A stretch of DNA of 64,000 nt from Lumbricus rubellus (GCA_945859605.1 OX243820.1:38445858-38509857); one strand, 5' to 3'. Numbered from the stretch's first letter, positions 46,602 through 58,500 are shown. Made by a program: numbers and translations. Notes: generated by a model not told the origin, from the sequence alone.

Positions 46602-48331
46602 GCATATAGGCATTCCGTACCCGATTTCGTAGCATTGTCAGCCTTAAGCGCCTTCTCATTGGCGGATCCCATATTATGAATATTCATAACCAGTGACATC
46701 ATTAAGCACGTTTTGTTTACTGACTGCGGCTTGCGTTGGCAATATCAATAATCTCAGGCTATTATGTTTAATAACTCGCAGCCTTTGCGTCCATTAGGCC
46801 TAGTAGGCTATATGGCAGTTACCTGCTAAGATTTATAAAGTGCTTTAATAAATAGATAGCCTACACCAAACAGTTTTGCATATAATGGGATAACGCTGCG
46901 TTGCGTGATTTATTAATGGGTGGATATGCTTTGTAATTAAGTGCTTTTAGCTCCATGTAGCCTATAGTGCAGGCTGTCTGTTCAGCTAGTATAGTTAAGA
47001 TTTATGTATTCTGTAATCTGAGTTCCTGCAAACTGTTTCAACTGCATAATTGTACACTGTAACCGACTGCGGTCTTTCAACCGGATTGTTGAATGGACGA
47101 AAATCATTATTATACTGCCTCACCCGAAATTTTAAACACCCGATTTTAGTTGAATAATTGTATTTAAAATGTAAGCAATTGGCACGTAGGTCAGGCTATA
47201 AATGTTGGGACTTCTGTCTGAATGGTGACAAGTTGTCATTATACTATAGGTTGCTGCCTGTCAACCTTATTGTTGAATAAAAATAGTATTATTTAATGAT
47301 AACAGAGTAGGCTAACACTGATGTTTAGGCCTATAGCAAATGCCTTTCTATTATGTAAAGCCATAAGGCTACTTGCATTCATATTAATGCTTTTATTGGC
47401 ACGCCTACTTAGGCTATTCATAATTCACCATTAGCCTAACGTTCACTCTTACTGGACTGTTTAAGAAATTTTTAGAACTGTACAGAAGTGTTTCTACTAA
47501 TCTATTCCTGTCAGGAAGTCAGAACGTGGAATTAGAAGGTCTGTGAACGTGGATGCAAAGGGTTCTGATTCATGATTCAAAATAATCAAATTTGAATAAT
47601 TTGAATGAAGATAACCGTCTCACATCTTAATAAAACGTATTTAGGCCTATGCAATTGCGCATGGAATACACATAGGTTTACAATTTAGGATGATTTTCAC
47701 TAGAACTGAGATTGACATGAACTAGGCCTGCTGTGCTTAAGCTCGAAATATTACTGGTTGTCGAACAGTGAGCATGGAAAATGAGACAGTTCACGAAAAC
47801 TGAATAAACCTAGAGCTTTTAAAGTTACAATTGGGAATGCGTGGAATACTAATTTCAACTGGTGCGAATTTAGGCAACTGAAGTCTAGTAAAATCTAATG
47901 TAATGACTTCTGTAGCGCAGTTTTGATTTTTGGTATCGCAGGAGGCGGTTGATTTAACGAAGCAGACGCCTGATGCATCACATAATAATTATAGCTGTTG
48001 AGCACAGCGTATTATTGAAGCGATGAGTTGGTGGATGACATATTCGCTGGCACGCACGAAACAACGCGTGACCTTTGCATTTTATTTTTGTTCTGATTAG
48101 AAGTCTAACTTCACACTTTCGATTACTTTACTATCGAATGGAAACTCCTTATAACTTTAAGCGCACCGCAATCGGCCATTTTCCCCCGTATGCCAACAAC
48201 AGCAGCAACAACAGCGCACGAGAAGGCACTAAACACGTCATTGGTTATGAATATTCATAATCTGGAACCGGCCAATGAAAAAGCGTTTTGGCTTGCAATG
48301 CTACGAAATCGGGTACGGAATGCCTATATGC
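46602..48331. mobile_element. Mutator-like (MULE) non-autonomous element with 9-bp TSD
   Basis: Long terminal inverted repeats of about 100 bp begin GCATATAGGCATTCCG at 46602 and end as its complement at 48331. Both arms continue TACCCGATTTCGTAGCATTG, then a CATTGG element, then the 16-bp palindrome TTATGAATATTCATAA and AACCA(A/G)TGAC. CCACGGGCA is duplicated exactly at 46593-46601 and 48332-48340. A 9-bp duplication with long inverted repeats is characteristic of the Mutator superfamily. The 1.5-kb interior has no transposase and contains a SINE (46966-47115). Confidence 0.85.
46966..47115 (+). repeat. SINE 3' part, same family as 20240-20510
   Basis: GTGCAGGCTGTCTGTTCAG, TTTCAACTGCATAATTGTA, CCGACTGCGGTCTTTCAACC and GGATTGTTGAATGGACGAAA match the tail of the copy at 20360-20505. 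The tRNA-like head is absent or unrecognisable. It is inserted inside the Mutator-like element. A third weak tail lies at 47225-47290. Confidence 0.75.
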
Positions 48332-48474
48332 CCACGGGCAGTGCATGCCAATGCAGCGGCGGATGTGTGGGCATTTGTTTGCAGTAGGGATGGAAAACAA
48401 GTAAGCACTAACTGCACCAATTGACCTTCCTTTGTGCCGACGTCGCTTGCTACAATGTACTCAAGATATATTAT

Positions 48475-48560
48475 ATAGACATAATATAGACATATTATAC
48501 ATAGACAGATATATACATAGATAGATATAGATATACATAGATAGACAGATGGATAGATAC
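48475..48560. repeat. (ATAG)n / ATAGACAGAT microsatellite
   Basis: ATAGATATA-, ATAGACATA- and ATAGACAGA-type repeats about 85 bp long. Confidence 0.8.
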
Positions 48561-48829
48561 GTGCTGCACGACTTGCATTCGTCAACCGACAAACCGAATG
48601 ACCCCAATTGAGTTGAATTGACCCCATACCAACCGACCGACCAACCAGCCATTGCCAATGCCGCTGCAGCTGTAGCTAAGTCAACAGACGAACCTAACAG
48701 ACCTTGCTGCATGTGCATTCATCTTAAAAAGTTAAAACAGGTCAATCAATGTGATTGATCCGAGTATATGAAATCAACCAGTCATTATTAGCCCATCACA
48801 TCGCCTTCATTCATTATGACCAATCAAGA

Positions 48830-48935
48830 GGAGTAGGTGACTGGTTAGGGTAGGTCTCGCATTGTAACATCAAAGCATAAAAGGTTCGAACCTCTTCTTC
48901 CTCCTTCTTCTCCTCCTCCTCCTCCTCTTCCTCTG
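48830..48935 (+). repeat. tRNA-derived SINE-like fragment
   Basis: GTGACTGGTTAGGGTAGGTC (A-box-like) is followed about 45 bp later by AAAGGTTCGAACCTC (B-box-like), then CTTC/CTCC repeats. The head is similar in layout to 28872-28940. Confidence 0.45.
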
Positions 48936-48954
48936 AACAGTAACTGTGTCAGCT

Positions 48955-49240
48955 TGAGTCAAGTACTCCCACTGGTCGACCCTTACGTTCAATGAAAATG
49001 GAGGGGCGCTCTCAGTCCCGTTTGCTCGTACCTCTGTCATGCAAAGCCATGCTTTTCTGCATCAGCCTGAGTGGTATGGAATGACCTCCTTCCTGAGTTG
49101 CACCTGTTCTCTAGGTCAACCTCTGACACAGTCACAACACAAGCACTTGAAAACTGTTCTTTTTGGCCATGCTGGAGCTGGGAGCAACTCTGAGTAGTTT
49201 TCTTGAAGAGATGCTATATCAATGCTTCAAGAGTGAATGA
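48955..49240 (+). pseudogene. L2/CR1-like LINE 3' fragment
   Basis: Contains a tail pattern typical of these LINEs: GGGGCGCTCTCAGTCCCGTT, then GAGTGGTATGGAATGACCTC (a decayed 'WN.LP' segment), then CTTGAAAACTGTTCTTTTTG (LK..LF) and the end GAAGAGATGCTATATCAATG plus (GAATGAGT)n. The order parallels the copy at 36195-36645. Reading frames are broken. Confidence 0.55.
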
Positions 49241-49439
49241 GTGAATGAATCTTGAGTCTGGTTCTGTGCTCAAAATTGCTTAGTGTCATAGATTGATACT
49301 TTGTCAGTAGAACATGGAGCTAAATAAATTTAAATAAACAAATGACTAATAATATTAAATAATAATATTTAATAATATTAACTTATTGCTCAAACAACCA
49401 TCACCTCTGCATGCCTCAACGAATCTCTGTTCATCTCTT

Positions 49440-49531
49440 GATATAAATTATCATGTTAAAGTTAAACATAAATTATCATATTAAAGTTAAATATAAATTA
49501 TCATATTAAAGTTAAATATAAATTATCATAA
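49440..49531. repeat. 25-bp tandem repeat, nearly four copies
   Basis: ATAAATTATCATATTAAAGT plus TAAAT is repeated from about 49441; the first unit has ATGTTAAAGTTAAAC and the last is cut off after ATCAT. Confidence 0.88.
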
Positions 49532-49778
49532 TTAAGTATGTTGACATTCCAATTTCAATCAAGTCAGTTTCAATCAATTCCTCTCATTTTCTCGTTACGC
49601 CCTGAACCTAGTTCCTACACCTTATCTGGCCTTATCTCAAGTAACATCAGTTGCCACAATGTAGCTATATTACACTAGTTGCGATAATATCATAGTTACA
49701 AAGATTAAAAATTCTATCCTAATTAAAGAATTTATAAAGCGCCTTTCACAGTACAATCCAATCAGAGGTGCTCCCAGT

Positions 49779-49956
49779 CAGTGCCAAAAGTGTGAAAAAA
49801 TAAGTACCTGGACGCCCCTTACCTTTCCAGAAGAAGCGCCTGGATGCCCCTTACCTTGCCAGGTTGTGCTGGCCAATAAGTGGCAGAACGGCGTTCAGAT
49901 TCTAAAATAAATGCATGGACGCCGTCCATGACCGTCCAGCCACACTTTAAGCCCTG
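49779..49956. mobile_element. hAT MITE family A, 8-bp TSD CTCCCAGT
   Basis: Ends CAGTGCCAAAAGTG and (complement) CAGGGCTTAAAGTGTGG. CTCCCAGT flanks exactly at 49771-49778 and 49957-49964. It carries internal repeats of CTGGACGCCCCTTACCTTTC and a GACGCCGTCCATGACCGTCC block shared with 58713-58921 and 52221-52309. Confidence 0.9.
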
Positions 49957-50454
49957 CTCCCAGTGAGAAGAACCCCTCGAAAAATGAAGTCTTATGACAA
50001 CGAGCAAAAACAGTAATGCCCCAGATAAGATCTGGACACGAGTTATTGCAGAAAGGCCATTCCATATAATCACCTTTTGTTATTATAAATATTACCCGGA
50101 TTATACCAAGCATTACTTTCATTATTACCATGTTTCTCTCTCTTCTTCAGCCTCACCCACCTTTACTTCGTCCTCCCTTGCCCATAATTATCTCTCTCTG
50201 CTCAAATCTTTAAATTATATACTGACTTATTCTGCCGATCATAACCGAAGCATATTAAACAACTGAAATCCTCTTACTGTGTCCCTCGCTAGACATCCAA
50301 AACCTGGATTCACATTTCCAAAATAACCTGTGGTAAAAAGTACGAAATTCTAAGCGGATTTCTGGCAAAAACACGTCAAGTGTGACTCAAGCTGGTCGCC
50401 CTAGAAAACCACATAGAGAGTTAAGTCAATATTAACTTCTGAAGTCAGGCTGTA

Positions 50455-50690
50455 AGAGCCAAACAACAGCTTGGCCTCGATGGCCGGCTGCCGGGAGGGA
50501 GGGCCGCCGGGAGGGCTGCCGGGCGGGCCACAGAGCGGGCGATCCAGGGTCGCAAGTCGGTCTGGTGATCGTTGGTTGAGAAGTGCAACCACAGAGTAAG
50601 TGGAAGGGAAGGAGGAGGAATGGGCCACAGATAGATCTGCTTGCTTTCAAAGCCAACCGGAACCTCAGAAACTCTTACTGCGCTCACTGA
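50455..50690. other. GC-rich segment of unknown origin
   Basis: GGGAGGGCTGCCGGGCGGGC-type repeats at 50488-50545 are followed by sequence open in several minus frames (50432-50687). Composition contrasts with the neighbours. No recognised domain. Confidence 0.35.
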
Positions 50691-50828
50691 CCTAGATATC
50701 TATTATATAGACGCATCAACTAAACGTTTAAAGCCTGAATCGCGTTATTATTATTCAACCGGTCTTAGAATAAACAGCAAACCGACGCATCTGCAAACGC
50801 TCGCCTAACAAAAGACCCTTATACACTC

Positions 50829-50969
50829 ACCCCCGCCAGTAAATTTCCGATCCTGCCGGTGAGAACGGCCAGCTTTTCCGAATAAATCGTGTCCTTAAAA
50901 CTTAAAAACTGAACTTTGTAAAAGTCGACAACACACAGCGGCGGCTTCTGCTCCTGCCTGGCGTGACGT
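50829..50969 (-). other. Candidate first exon (minus strand) next to a CRE
   Basis: On the minus strand, 50960 to about 50833 is open in one frame (GAG CAG AAG CCG CCG; reading VVDFYKVQFLSFKDTIYSEK then LAVLTGRIGNLLAG). It ends at a good donor, GGG|GTGAGTG. There is no ATG in that frame before an upstream stop. Before the hAT insertion at 50971 the sequence just upstream would have been GTGACGTCATTTGG, containing a CRE. It may be an untranslated or alternative first exon. The peptide is not recognised. Confidence 0.25.
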
Positions 50970-50970
50970 C

Positions 50971-51277
50971 CAGGGATGCCACTCTGAAATGTTTTTTAAA
51001 TGACAGATCCGGCCGAAAAAGGCTAGAAAAGGCTAGATCGAGAAATGGCTTGAAAATTCTGGCGACCTTTTTTAGCCGTTTGCTCCAAAATCAGAAATTT
51101 TTCTTGAATCTTTTTCCTTTTTACTCGTGCTTCGTATATTTTCCCCCAAAATGTCCATTTTCGAAAAAAAGTATGAAAATCCGCTGTCGCAAAAACCTAA
51201 ATCTCGAAAAAACAGACACTTAGAAAGGGCAAAAAAAACCTAGATCTAGGTGGACAAATCAATAAGTGGCATCCCTG
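50971..51277. mobile_element. hAT MITE, TSD GTGACGTC/CTGACGTC
   Basis: Ends CAGGGATGCCACTCTG and (complement) CAGGGATGCCACTTATTG. Flanks GTGACGTC (50963-50970) and CTGACGTC (51278-51285) match at 7 of 8. Subterminal GGCTAGAAAAGGCTAGATCG and complementary AACCTAGATCTAGG repeats are present. The interior is AT-rich. Confidence 0.87.
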
Positions 51278-51808
51278 CTGACGTCATTTGGAACACGTCG
51301 TCACCTAGCGAGCGCCGAACAAACGAGCAAGTGCACATAATGCACAATGAACCCACTGCAGGGGCTCTCTATAATATATAAATTATTTATAATAGGCCTA
51401 ATTATGGGTTCATTTTGCGCATGTTATCTGAAAAAAGAACAAACCTTTTAACTGGAAACTTATCAGCAAGGACAAAACAACAAGCTCGATAGGCTAATTA
51501 TAGCTACACCTGTGTGCTTGTGTTATCAAACAGATACGAGAAGGTGGCATGCGACGACACAATAATTAGCAAGCCGCAATTTATTGCAATAGGTTAGGCC
51601 AGAGCCATGTAGGCCTAATATACGGCTCTGGGCTAGGCCTACCAATAACATAGATTCCTATTTTGAGATGGAGCTTATCAGGAAACCGCAATCTCGGGAT
51701 TTTTACACGCCTTAAAGCGCGAAGAGGCGTAAGCCTATTTTATTCGAAGGCGCTTAAGTTAGTCAAGGCAAAGTCGTAATTAAGGCAGTACCGGTAGGCT
51801 ACGTACGT

Positions 51809-51944
51809 CAGAGGCGTAGCCAGGAATTTCTTATGGCCGGATGCTTGTTTTTTTCTTATAATTGAACAAATAACCTTAAAAAACGTTTTTCGTATTAAGC
51901 CAATGGGGGGTTTATCCCCCCAGCCCCTTGGCTACGAGCCACTG
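51809..51944. mobile_element. Possible short MITE
   Basis: CAGAGGCGTAGCCAGGAATT at the left and (complement) CAGTGGCTCGTAGCCAAGGG at the right form imperfect inverted ends of a type common in hAT MITEs. No clean target duplication was found. Confidence 0.45.
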
Positions 51945-52220
51945 GGCTAGGTAGGGTCAAAATGGGTTTCAGGCCACGCAGTTTTTGATCTAGACGTCTC
52001 TGGGGGAATGTTCCCCAGGAATGAGATTTCCCCCAGAACAATTTGTGAGGCGTAGTTTACATGTAGGCCTAGCCTTAGTGCATTGATGGGCCTCCTAAAA
52101 AGTCGTCATATAAAAAAATCGGTAAAAGGATGTCGTCGTCGGTGTCTGGCTCTCAGCGGCTGAAGTCCGCCGTTTTTTCGACCCCACACCCCCATACATG
52201 TACATCAATACATATGCCTA

Positions 52221-52309
52221 CTGTCCAAATAAGTGGCAGGACCACGTGCAGATTTGAGAATAAGTGCCGGGACGCCGTCCATGACCGCCCAGACCCACTT
52301 TAAGCCCTG
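52221..52309. mobile_element. hAT MITE family A, left-truncated copy
   Basis: CAAATAAGTGGCAGGACCAC through GACGCCGTCCATGACCGCCC to CACTTTAAGCCCTG matches the right half of 58713-58921. The left end is missing. Confidence 0.8.
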
Positions 52310-52664
52310 GTGCTACAGAAAGACGGTCAGAAAAATAGATATAAAGATATAAAATTTTAAAAGGTAATTGATAATAATAGCAATGATAATATTTAAAAAA
52401 ATAAAAAATAAAACAAAACAATAAAAATACAAGAGGTCTAGTGTATCTAGGCCTAGGTCTATAAGTACGGTTGGGTCAGACCGAGTCGATACATCCATCG
52501 TGCATGCAGAATGCAGATCGACTGATCAGTTTTAGAGTGCGTTCTCGTCTCTCAAACTCATGAGTCATAACAATAATTTTAGATCTGGACCAACGTGCGA
52601 TCCATTAGGCAATGACTCAGTTACGGTCTATAAATAATATAAAGATTTTTATGTTTAGTCTTTT

Positions 52665-52772
52665 CTCGGTTGGTGAGGTGGTGGGGGTGGTTGGGAGTGG
52701 TTGAGGGTGGTTGGTGAGGTGGGGGTGGTTGGGAGTGGTTGGGGGTGGTTGGTGAGGTGGGGTGGTTGCATG
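52665..52772. repeat. GGTGAGGTGGGGGTGGTTGG-type repeat
   Basis: Three to four units of about 30 bp (GGTTGGTGAGGTGGGGGTGG / TTGGGAGTGGTTGGGGG). G-rich, C-poor on the plus strand. Confidence 0.85.
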
Positions 52773-52899
52773 GACGTCGTCGCGTGACGATGACACGCTT
52801 CGTTGAATTCCATACAAATTTACCAACAGATCCATCAGAAACATCGATCGAATCATCGAAATGGATATATAGGCCTATAATATATAATTTTTTATATAT

Positions 52900-52901
52900 A
52901 A

Positions 52902-52956
<55 letters not shown>
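52900..52956. repeat. (TA)n microsatellite
   Basis: About 25 AT dinucleotides in a row. Confidence 0.95.
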
Positions 52957-53069
52957 CTATGGTATTGTCTGCACAACAACAACAACAGCAACTATTATAA
53001 TATATAGGGAAGGTCGCCATGCAGTCGCTTGTAGGACATGGAGGAAGGAAGGACTAAAGGATTGATGGC

Positions 53070-53316
53070 TTGATGAACGGATGGATGGATGGAAGGTAGG
53101 ATGGATGGATGGATGGATGGATGGATGGATAGATGGATGGAAGGTAGGATGGATGGATGGATGGATGGATGGAAGGTAGGATGGATGGGAGGTAGGATGG
53201 ATGGATGGAAGGTAGGATGGATGGGAGGTAGGATGGATGGGAGGTAGGATGGATGGATGGAAGGTAGGATGGATGGGAGGTAGGATGGATGGGAGGTAGG
53301 ATGGATGGATGGATCA
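53070..53316. repeat. (GGAT)n with GGAAGGTAGGATGGATGG higher-order units
   Basis: GGAT repeats punctuated by GGAAGGTA or GGGAGGTA every 16-30 bp. The long P/S/H-rich minus frames are artefacts. The tract directly precedes the reverse-transcriptase remnant. Confidence 0.93.
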
Positions 53317-53359
53317 TATGGAAGGAAGGAAGCCGAGGAAAATATGAAGAGGAGTGAGG

Positions 53360-53725
53360 TAAGGATGCCAACTGTCACCAATTCTATTCAACATCTAGGG
53401 CCTAAGCCTACATAGAAGAAACTGTTGGAGAAACGTTGGAGGAGTTGGATGAGGGGGTAAAAGTTGGCGGGAAAATGGTGAAAGCATTGAGATTTGCAGA
53501 TGATCAGACGATGACAGTCAGAATTAAAGGCCTACAAATGGGGATGGATCGCTTATAAAATTATAGAATATCGATGAACTATAGCCTACGACATAGAAAA
53601 AACATAAAGAAAACAAAGGTTATGAAGATAAGTAATAGAGGGCAGGAAACAGAACAGATGAAGTTCTGCTATCTGGGAAGTGTGGTTACAGATAGAAGAT
53701 AGAAATAAAAAGAAGAATAGCTATT
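53360..53725 (+). pseudogene. LINE reverse-transcriptase palm remnant
   Basis: Starts with the broken '[10 protein letters not shown]' segment (GATGCCAACTGTCACCAATT). It continues EETVGETLEELDEGVKVGG and KMVKALRFADDQTMTV, where FADD is the catalytic motif of non-LTR reverse transcriptases. Beyond an in-frame stop come KKTKVMKISNRGQE and KFCYLGSVVTD-like sequence, both standard in this family ('N..KTKVM' and 'F.YLGS.(I/V)T.'). Several stops and frameshifts make it inactive. The 23050-23223 fragment could come from the same family. Confidence 0.8.
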
Positions 53726-54530
53726 ATGGGAAAAGAGGCATTCTACAAAACAGGAGAGCTATAGGCCTATATGAGGTCGTTGGGCCTAGCCTACAGGCTA
53801 CAGAATTCTTCATGTCGAGATCGAGGGACTTCAACAACGTCTGATATAAAATTTAAAAAAGTCTGGAAAGGTCCTTATTACTATAATAATTAATTAATTA
53901 ATTAATTACTTAAACAATTTGCAAGTCGCTGAGCCTTTATACACCATAATAATTTAATTTTTGTAATGATTTATTGGTCTTTCGGGTCTTTGAATTCTGT
54001 TCCGTCAAGCAGGGAACCACTATAATTCTAATAAGCAATGTCAAGGTTAACGGCATTGGAACGGCTTCTATCCGATAGATTTCGCAGAGAAAAAACCGAT
54101 TTTTTCGCCTTTGAATAAAACTTAAATAGTCTTTCGCGGATTAATTGTGTCAGTCAGCCTTGAATAAATTTCCTTTCGAGGTAAACCATTGTGGAGTTGT
54201 TTGTCATATCTGCGAAAACTTAAAATATGGAGTCCCTTATAATAATTATAGTTGGTATCCAGTAGATCCTTGTCTGCTTTTCTTGTGCCTCGATCGTGAA
54301 AATGTTGGACTTCTTGGCTTATTATTGACGGTCATCTCGTGCATTTTGTGTCACGTATGAGATCGCTAAATACCGATTGAAGTGTTTTGTCGGATGCCGT
54401 GGGTGTGGCTGACAGGTGGAAGTTTACTTTCCTCATTTGCGCCCACAGAGGAATTATTTATTGACTGGGTTAAGCACCTAAGGCTAATATGCATGAGGGC
54501 AGCGTTTACAAAATTTTGCACGATTAAGAT
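53726..54530. other. Intergenic, nothing recognised
   Basis: AT-rich DNA with a TTAA-type run at 53888-53910. Frames at 54145-54360 and 54382-54594 have no recognised domain; the latter runs into the inverted repeat at 54535. Confidence 0.35.
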
Positions 54531-54534
54531 CAAA

Positions 54535-54840
54535 GTAAACACGCACACTGAGTGCCCGTACTCCAAACAATATGGCTGCCAAGGAATGCGATAAAATTAG
54601 AGCGCGACCTATAGACGACATTGTTCTTCAATTCAGCTTCAATTTCAGCAGAATGACTGCACTAACCCTAAAACTAACCCTAACCGACCCTCACGGCGCC
54701 TAACCTGAGCCCTAACCGACCCTCACGCTTTGCATGTTGAGATGCATGTTGCGATGTCGTCGATCGGTCGCGTTCTAATTTTACGGCATTCGTTGGCAGC
54801 CATATTGTTTGGAGTACGGGCACTCAGTGTGCGTGTTTAC
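54535..54840. mobile_element. MITE with about 88-bp inverted repeats
   Basis: The left arm starts GTAAACACGCACACTGAGTG at 54535 and the right arm ends as its complement at 54840. The arms match, with few differences, over CCCGTACTCCAAACAATATG, GCTGCCAA and on to GCGACC(T/G)AT(A/C)GACGACAT. The 130-bp loop contains CTAACCCTAAAACTAACCCT, similar to telomeric repeats, and a duplicated CCTAACCGACCCTCACG-type segment. CAAA occurs just outside both ends but no longer target duplication is clear. Superfamily unassigned. Confidence 0.8.
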
Positions 54841-55505
54841 CCAAAACAGAACTGTCAGTTTTGACGTTTATTTGTTATACGATCACTTCAGATCAGTGCA
54901 CAGACTCTGTGTTTGACTCAATGCAGTATACAGATTAAGATCTGATCAAACGGAAACATTCCAGATTTTATTAGCTGCAGTTTAAACTTCAGATTATCAA
55001 TATAAAAATGTTGCATAAATGGTGCATTATAATTTGTGAATTAAAAAATTCTCATACTGAAATACGTAGAGTTTGAGGAGGGAAAGGAGAACATTTGAGT
55101 CCTAAGGGCAGACTTAACAAGATTTATGATGGGAAAAATATAGAATAAATTTATGAAGAACCCTTTGGCTGAGCCTGAATAGATGTTCTGATGCTGGTAA
55201 CACTTTAGCAGCAAGGTGCATTGATTTTTGCAGTCAGTAATATATGATCATCGCCCACTGTCTTGTCTTTGAAGTGTTAAAGAAGCTTCTGTAAAGTCAC
55301 TTGAGAGGTTCATATAGAACGCACAAGAGTTGAATTGTCATCTTCTTAATTGCATGCTGTTAGAACGGAATCCAACTAACATTTATAGTTTGTTTCTCGA
55401 TCGGATGTTACTTAAATTATTTTGTCATTGTCGTATGATGATATATAAACTGTTTGCAGTTGGAGCTTTAAATTCCATGTTGTTGTCTAGGTAAGTGTCG
55501 TAAGT
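54841..55505. other. Upstream region of GPD2
   Basis: Presumed promoter and 5' UTR of GPD2. TTGTCTAG just before 55492 could be an acceptor, so the ATG exon may be preceded by a noncoding exon. No other feature is recognised. Confidence 0.4.
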
Positions 55506-58500
55506 ATGAGGTTCCGTGGTGCGTTGAAGAAGGTTGCCGTGGTGACGACGGTCATCGCAAGCGGAGCGTGCATCGGTTACTGGACGATTCCAAACGACAA
55601 AATCCGAAAGGTAAGACATGGACGACGACGACGATGACGCTCTGTGACGACCTTCTTTGTGTCGGTTTGTCATTGTAATTGTATTTTGAGACAATTTATA
55701 CCGGTAGCATCATTGGTAGCAAGCTACTTCTAGGATGCTTTGCGCGCATAATGTCATCTCTCTCTCTCTCTCTCTGGCCAGTCATGTTTGCTACTAGCAA
55801 GCTCTGTTATGGATCTGTTGGCGGTAGACCTGTATCCTCTTCTTAGTTTGCTTGTTTTTCTTATCCGGCCGAGCCCTTTCCCCAGACTGACTAGGTTTAA
55901 ATATGCAGGAGGTATACAGACTTTATCGCTGCAGTGCAGCTAGAGTGACATTGTTCAGTGCTGGGGTGGTTATCATGTGTGTAGTACAGTGGTTCCCAAC
56001 CTTTTTTGACTGTGGGGCCACTTTTTCTAAGTTGGAGCATACGAGGGCCACTTTGTCGTAGTTGAAGGACATTAGGGGGGCCACAAGGCTAAAATCTAAT
56101 TAACTAACAGCATATAAAATTGTTATAGCGGCCTAATTGAATCAAAATAGAATGTTTGATGTTATTTATAGACGTCAGAATAAAATAATTTGTAATGGAA
56201 AATAATTATGTGCTATTTTCTGTCCAAATTGTCAATTTTTGTCATTTTGTCATATATTTTGTGAATTCTTTGAGGGCCGAGGGCCATATTTTGAGGCCTG
56301 GCGGGCCACTTTTGGCCCGCGGGCCACGGGTTGGGAACCGCTGGTGTAGTACATGGTAAGTGCTCAAAGTGAGGAGGGACATGTGCCGTACATTGATGCT
56401 GAGGATATAAGTCTTTGAACGTTGAATGAGTAGTGGTTGAATGTTTATGAAACTGAGCGCTTTGGAATAGAAATCAAACTGAGGATTTCTTTTGCTTTGT
56501 GGATCTAATCTGGTGTGATGTGTTTGATCTGTTTGGTAGAACCAGCAGTGTAACACTGTCAAGGCTGCTGAGAGCCAGCTGAAGTTATCGCAGGGACCAC
56601 TGCCATCGCGATGTCACCAGATCCTCGCACTTCAAGAGAAGGAGTTTGATGTTCTTGTGATTGGCGGAGGTGCGACTGGATGTGGAGTGGCCCTCGATGC
56701 CGTCAGCCGTGGTAAGTAAGACTCGCCACGTTTCGTGTTCATGCGTACGTGCGTGTGTGTGCACGTGTGTGTGTGTGTGTGTTGTGTATGTATGTGTGTG
56801 TGTGTGTGTGTGTTTGTTGTGTATGTATGTATGCATGTGATGATGACAACAACGATGATGATGAGTGCGATGCTCATGGTGATCATGATGACGGTGACTA
56901 TTGCGACGGTGATGATGATGATGATGATGTGTATGGGGATGATGAGTATTATTACACTTATTAAATGATGATGGTGATGCTGATGGTGGTGAATATTTTT
57001 AGGATTAACGACGGCCCTGGTGGAAAAGTTTGACTTTTCGTCGGGAACGAGCAGTCGAAGCACAAAGTTGCTTCACGGTGGCGTTCGCTATCTTCAGAAA
57101 GCAATCCTTGGCCTTGACTATGAACAATATCGGATGGTGAAGGAAGCGCTCGCGGAGAGAGGAAACCTGCTCGAAATCGCTCCACACTTGGCTCGTCCTC
57201 TTCCAATCATGCTTCCAGTCTACAAGTGAGCCATTCCTCCTTCCTCCACTCGCTTTTCTTCCTCATCTTCTGGATTTAGAAGTTTACCACTTAACTAATT
57301 CCAATCATTCATCGCTTTTCCGTGTTGCTTCAACAACTGGTTTTATATTATTATGGTTGTTGTTATTTTATGAAGATTTGTAAAGCATGGGTTGCTATAT
57401 AAATTGAATTTATGTGATGTAGTTGTAGCTCAACTTAGATAGATAAAGTCAAAAGATAAGTCTTTAATTTTTTCAACACAAAGTTCGATTCTGTAGGTTC
57501 CTCTTTCTGCTGATAAAGTTCAAGGTTAGGGGTCAAAGGTGAAGAAAGGTCAAGGCTGTTTCAACTTGTTTACAACATGTGTAAATATTCGTCAGGCAGT
57601 TGATGTGTTATTCTGTGGCTCCATTCTTCCTTACTGTTCCACTTTTATATCAGAGGTGTTGCGTATGTGATGGGTGCGCATGTTGAGATAAAAAAATATG
57701 TGTTGTAAGAAGAAAACATGAATTCTAGATTATGACAACCAGTTAATTGGTGTTTTATATTCAACATGCAATCTTGAAAATTAAAATGATTAAAATAATA
57801 AAATAATGTTAATAAGCTGAGACAATTATGAGTTTTAAAAATTCCAGTTGTTTTTTTTCCATTATCTATTGACATATTTCTTAGCAACATCAGGGATTTG
57901 ATTTATCTGGGATGAAACAAAATAATATAAAATACTAGAATAGATAATTAAAATGACACAATAATATTGATAAAGGATGATGATGAGAAATGATGATAAA
58001 GTTGTGTGTGTGTGTGTGTTTATAGATGGTGGCAGTTGCCGTATTACTACGTTGGTATCAAATGCTACGATCTTGTAGCTGGAAGGCAGGTGCTCAAGTC
58101 AAGCTACATCCTGTCCAAGTCAAAGGCTCTGGAACTCTTTCCTATGCTGAAGCGTGACAAGCTGGTCGGAGGACTGGTCTACTATGACGGTGGGTATCCA
58201 AGGCTCAGAGTTCTCTGCACATGTTCCTCTTCCCTGTTGATTGGAAAATGGAATGTGGACTGTGGAGTTTAATGGAGATAACCTGTGATTTTTTGATTAT
58301 GCATGTCAGGATGACGTAAGGGCTGTAAACGCGTTTTCTGATTTGATTAAAAAATGATTTGATTAGATTAAGTGATTTGATCGGAGTAGTTTTTGTGGGG
58401 TCGGATTTGATGCATGTGTTTTTTTAGACACGTGTGTGTCTTATGTGACACATTATGTGACATGATTATGTGTTTAGGTCAGCACGACGACGCTCGTATG

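Noticed and set aside
49819..50131. Minus frame with a GLKCGWTVMDG-like segment recurring near 52260 and 58880
   Set aside because: The recurrence is explained by the hAT MITE family A block shared by the three loci, not by a protein family.
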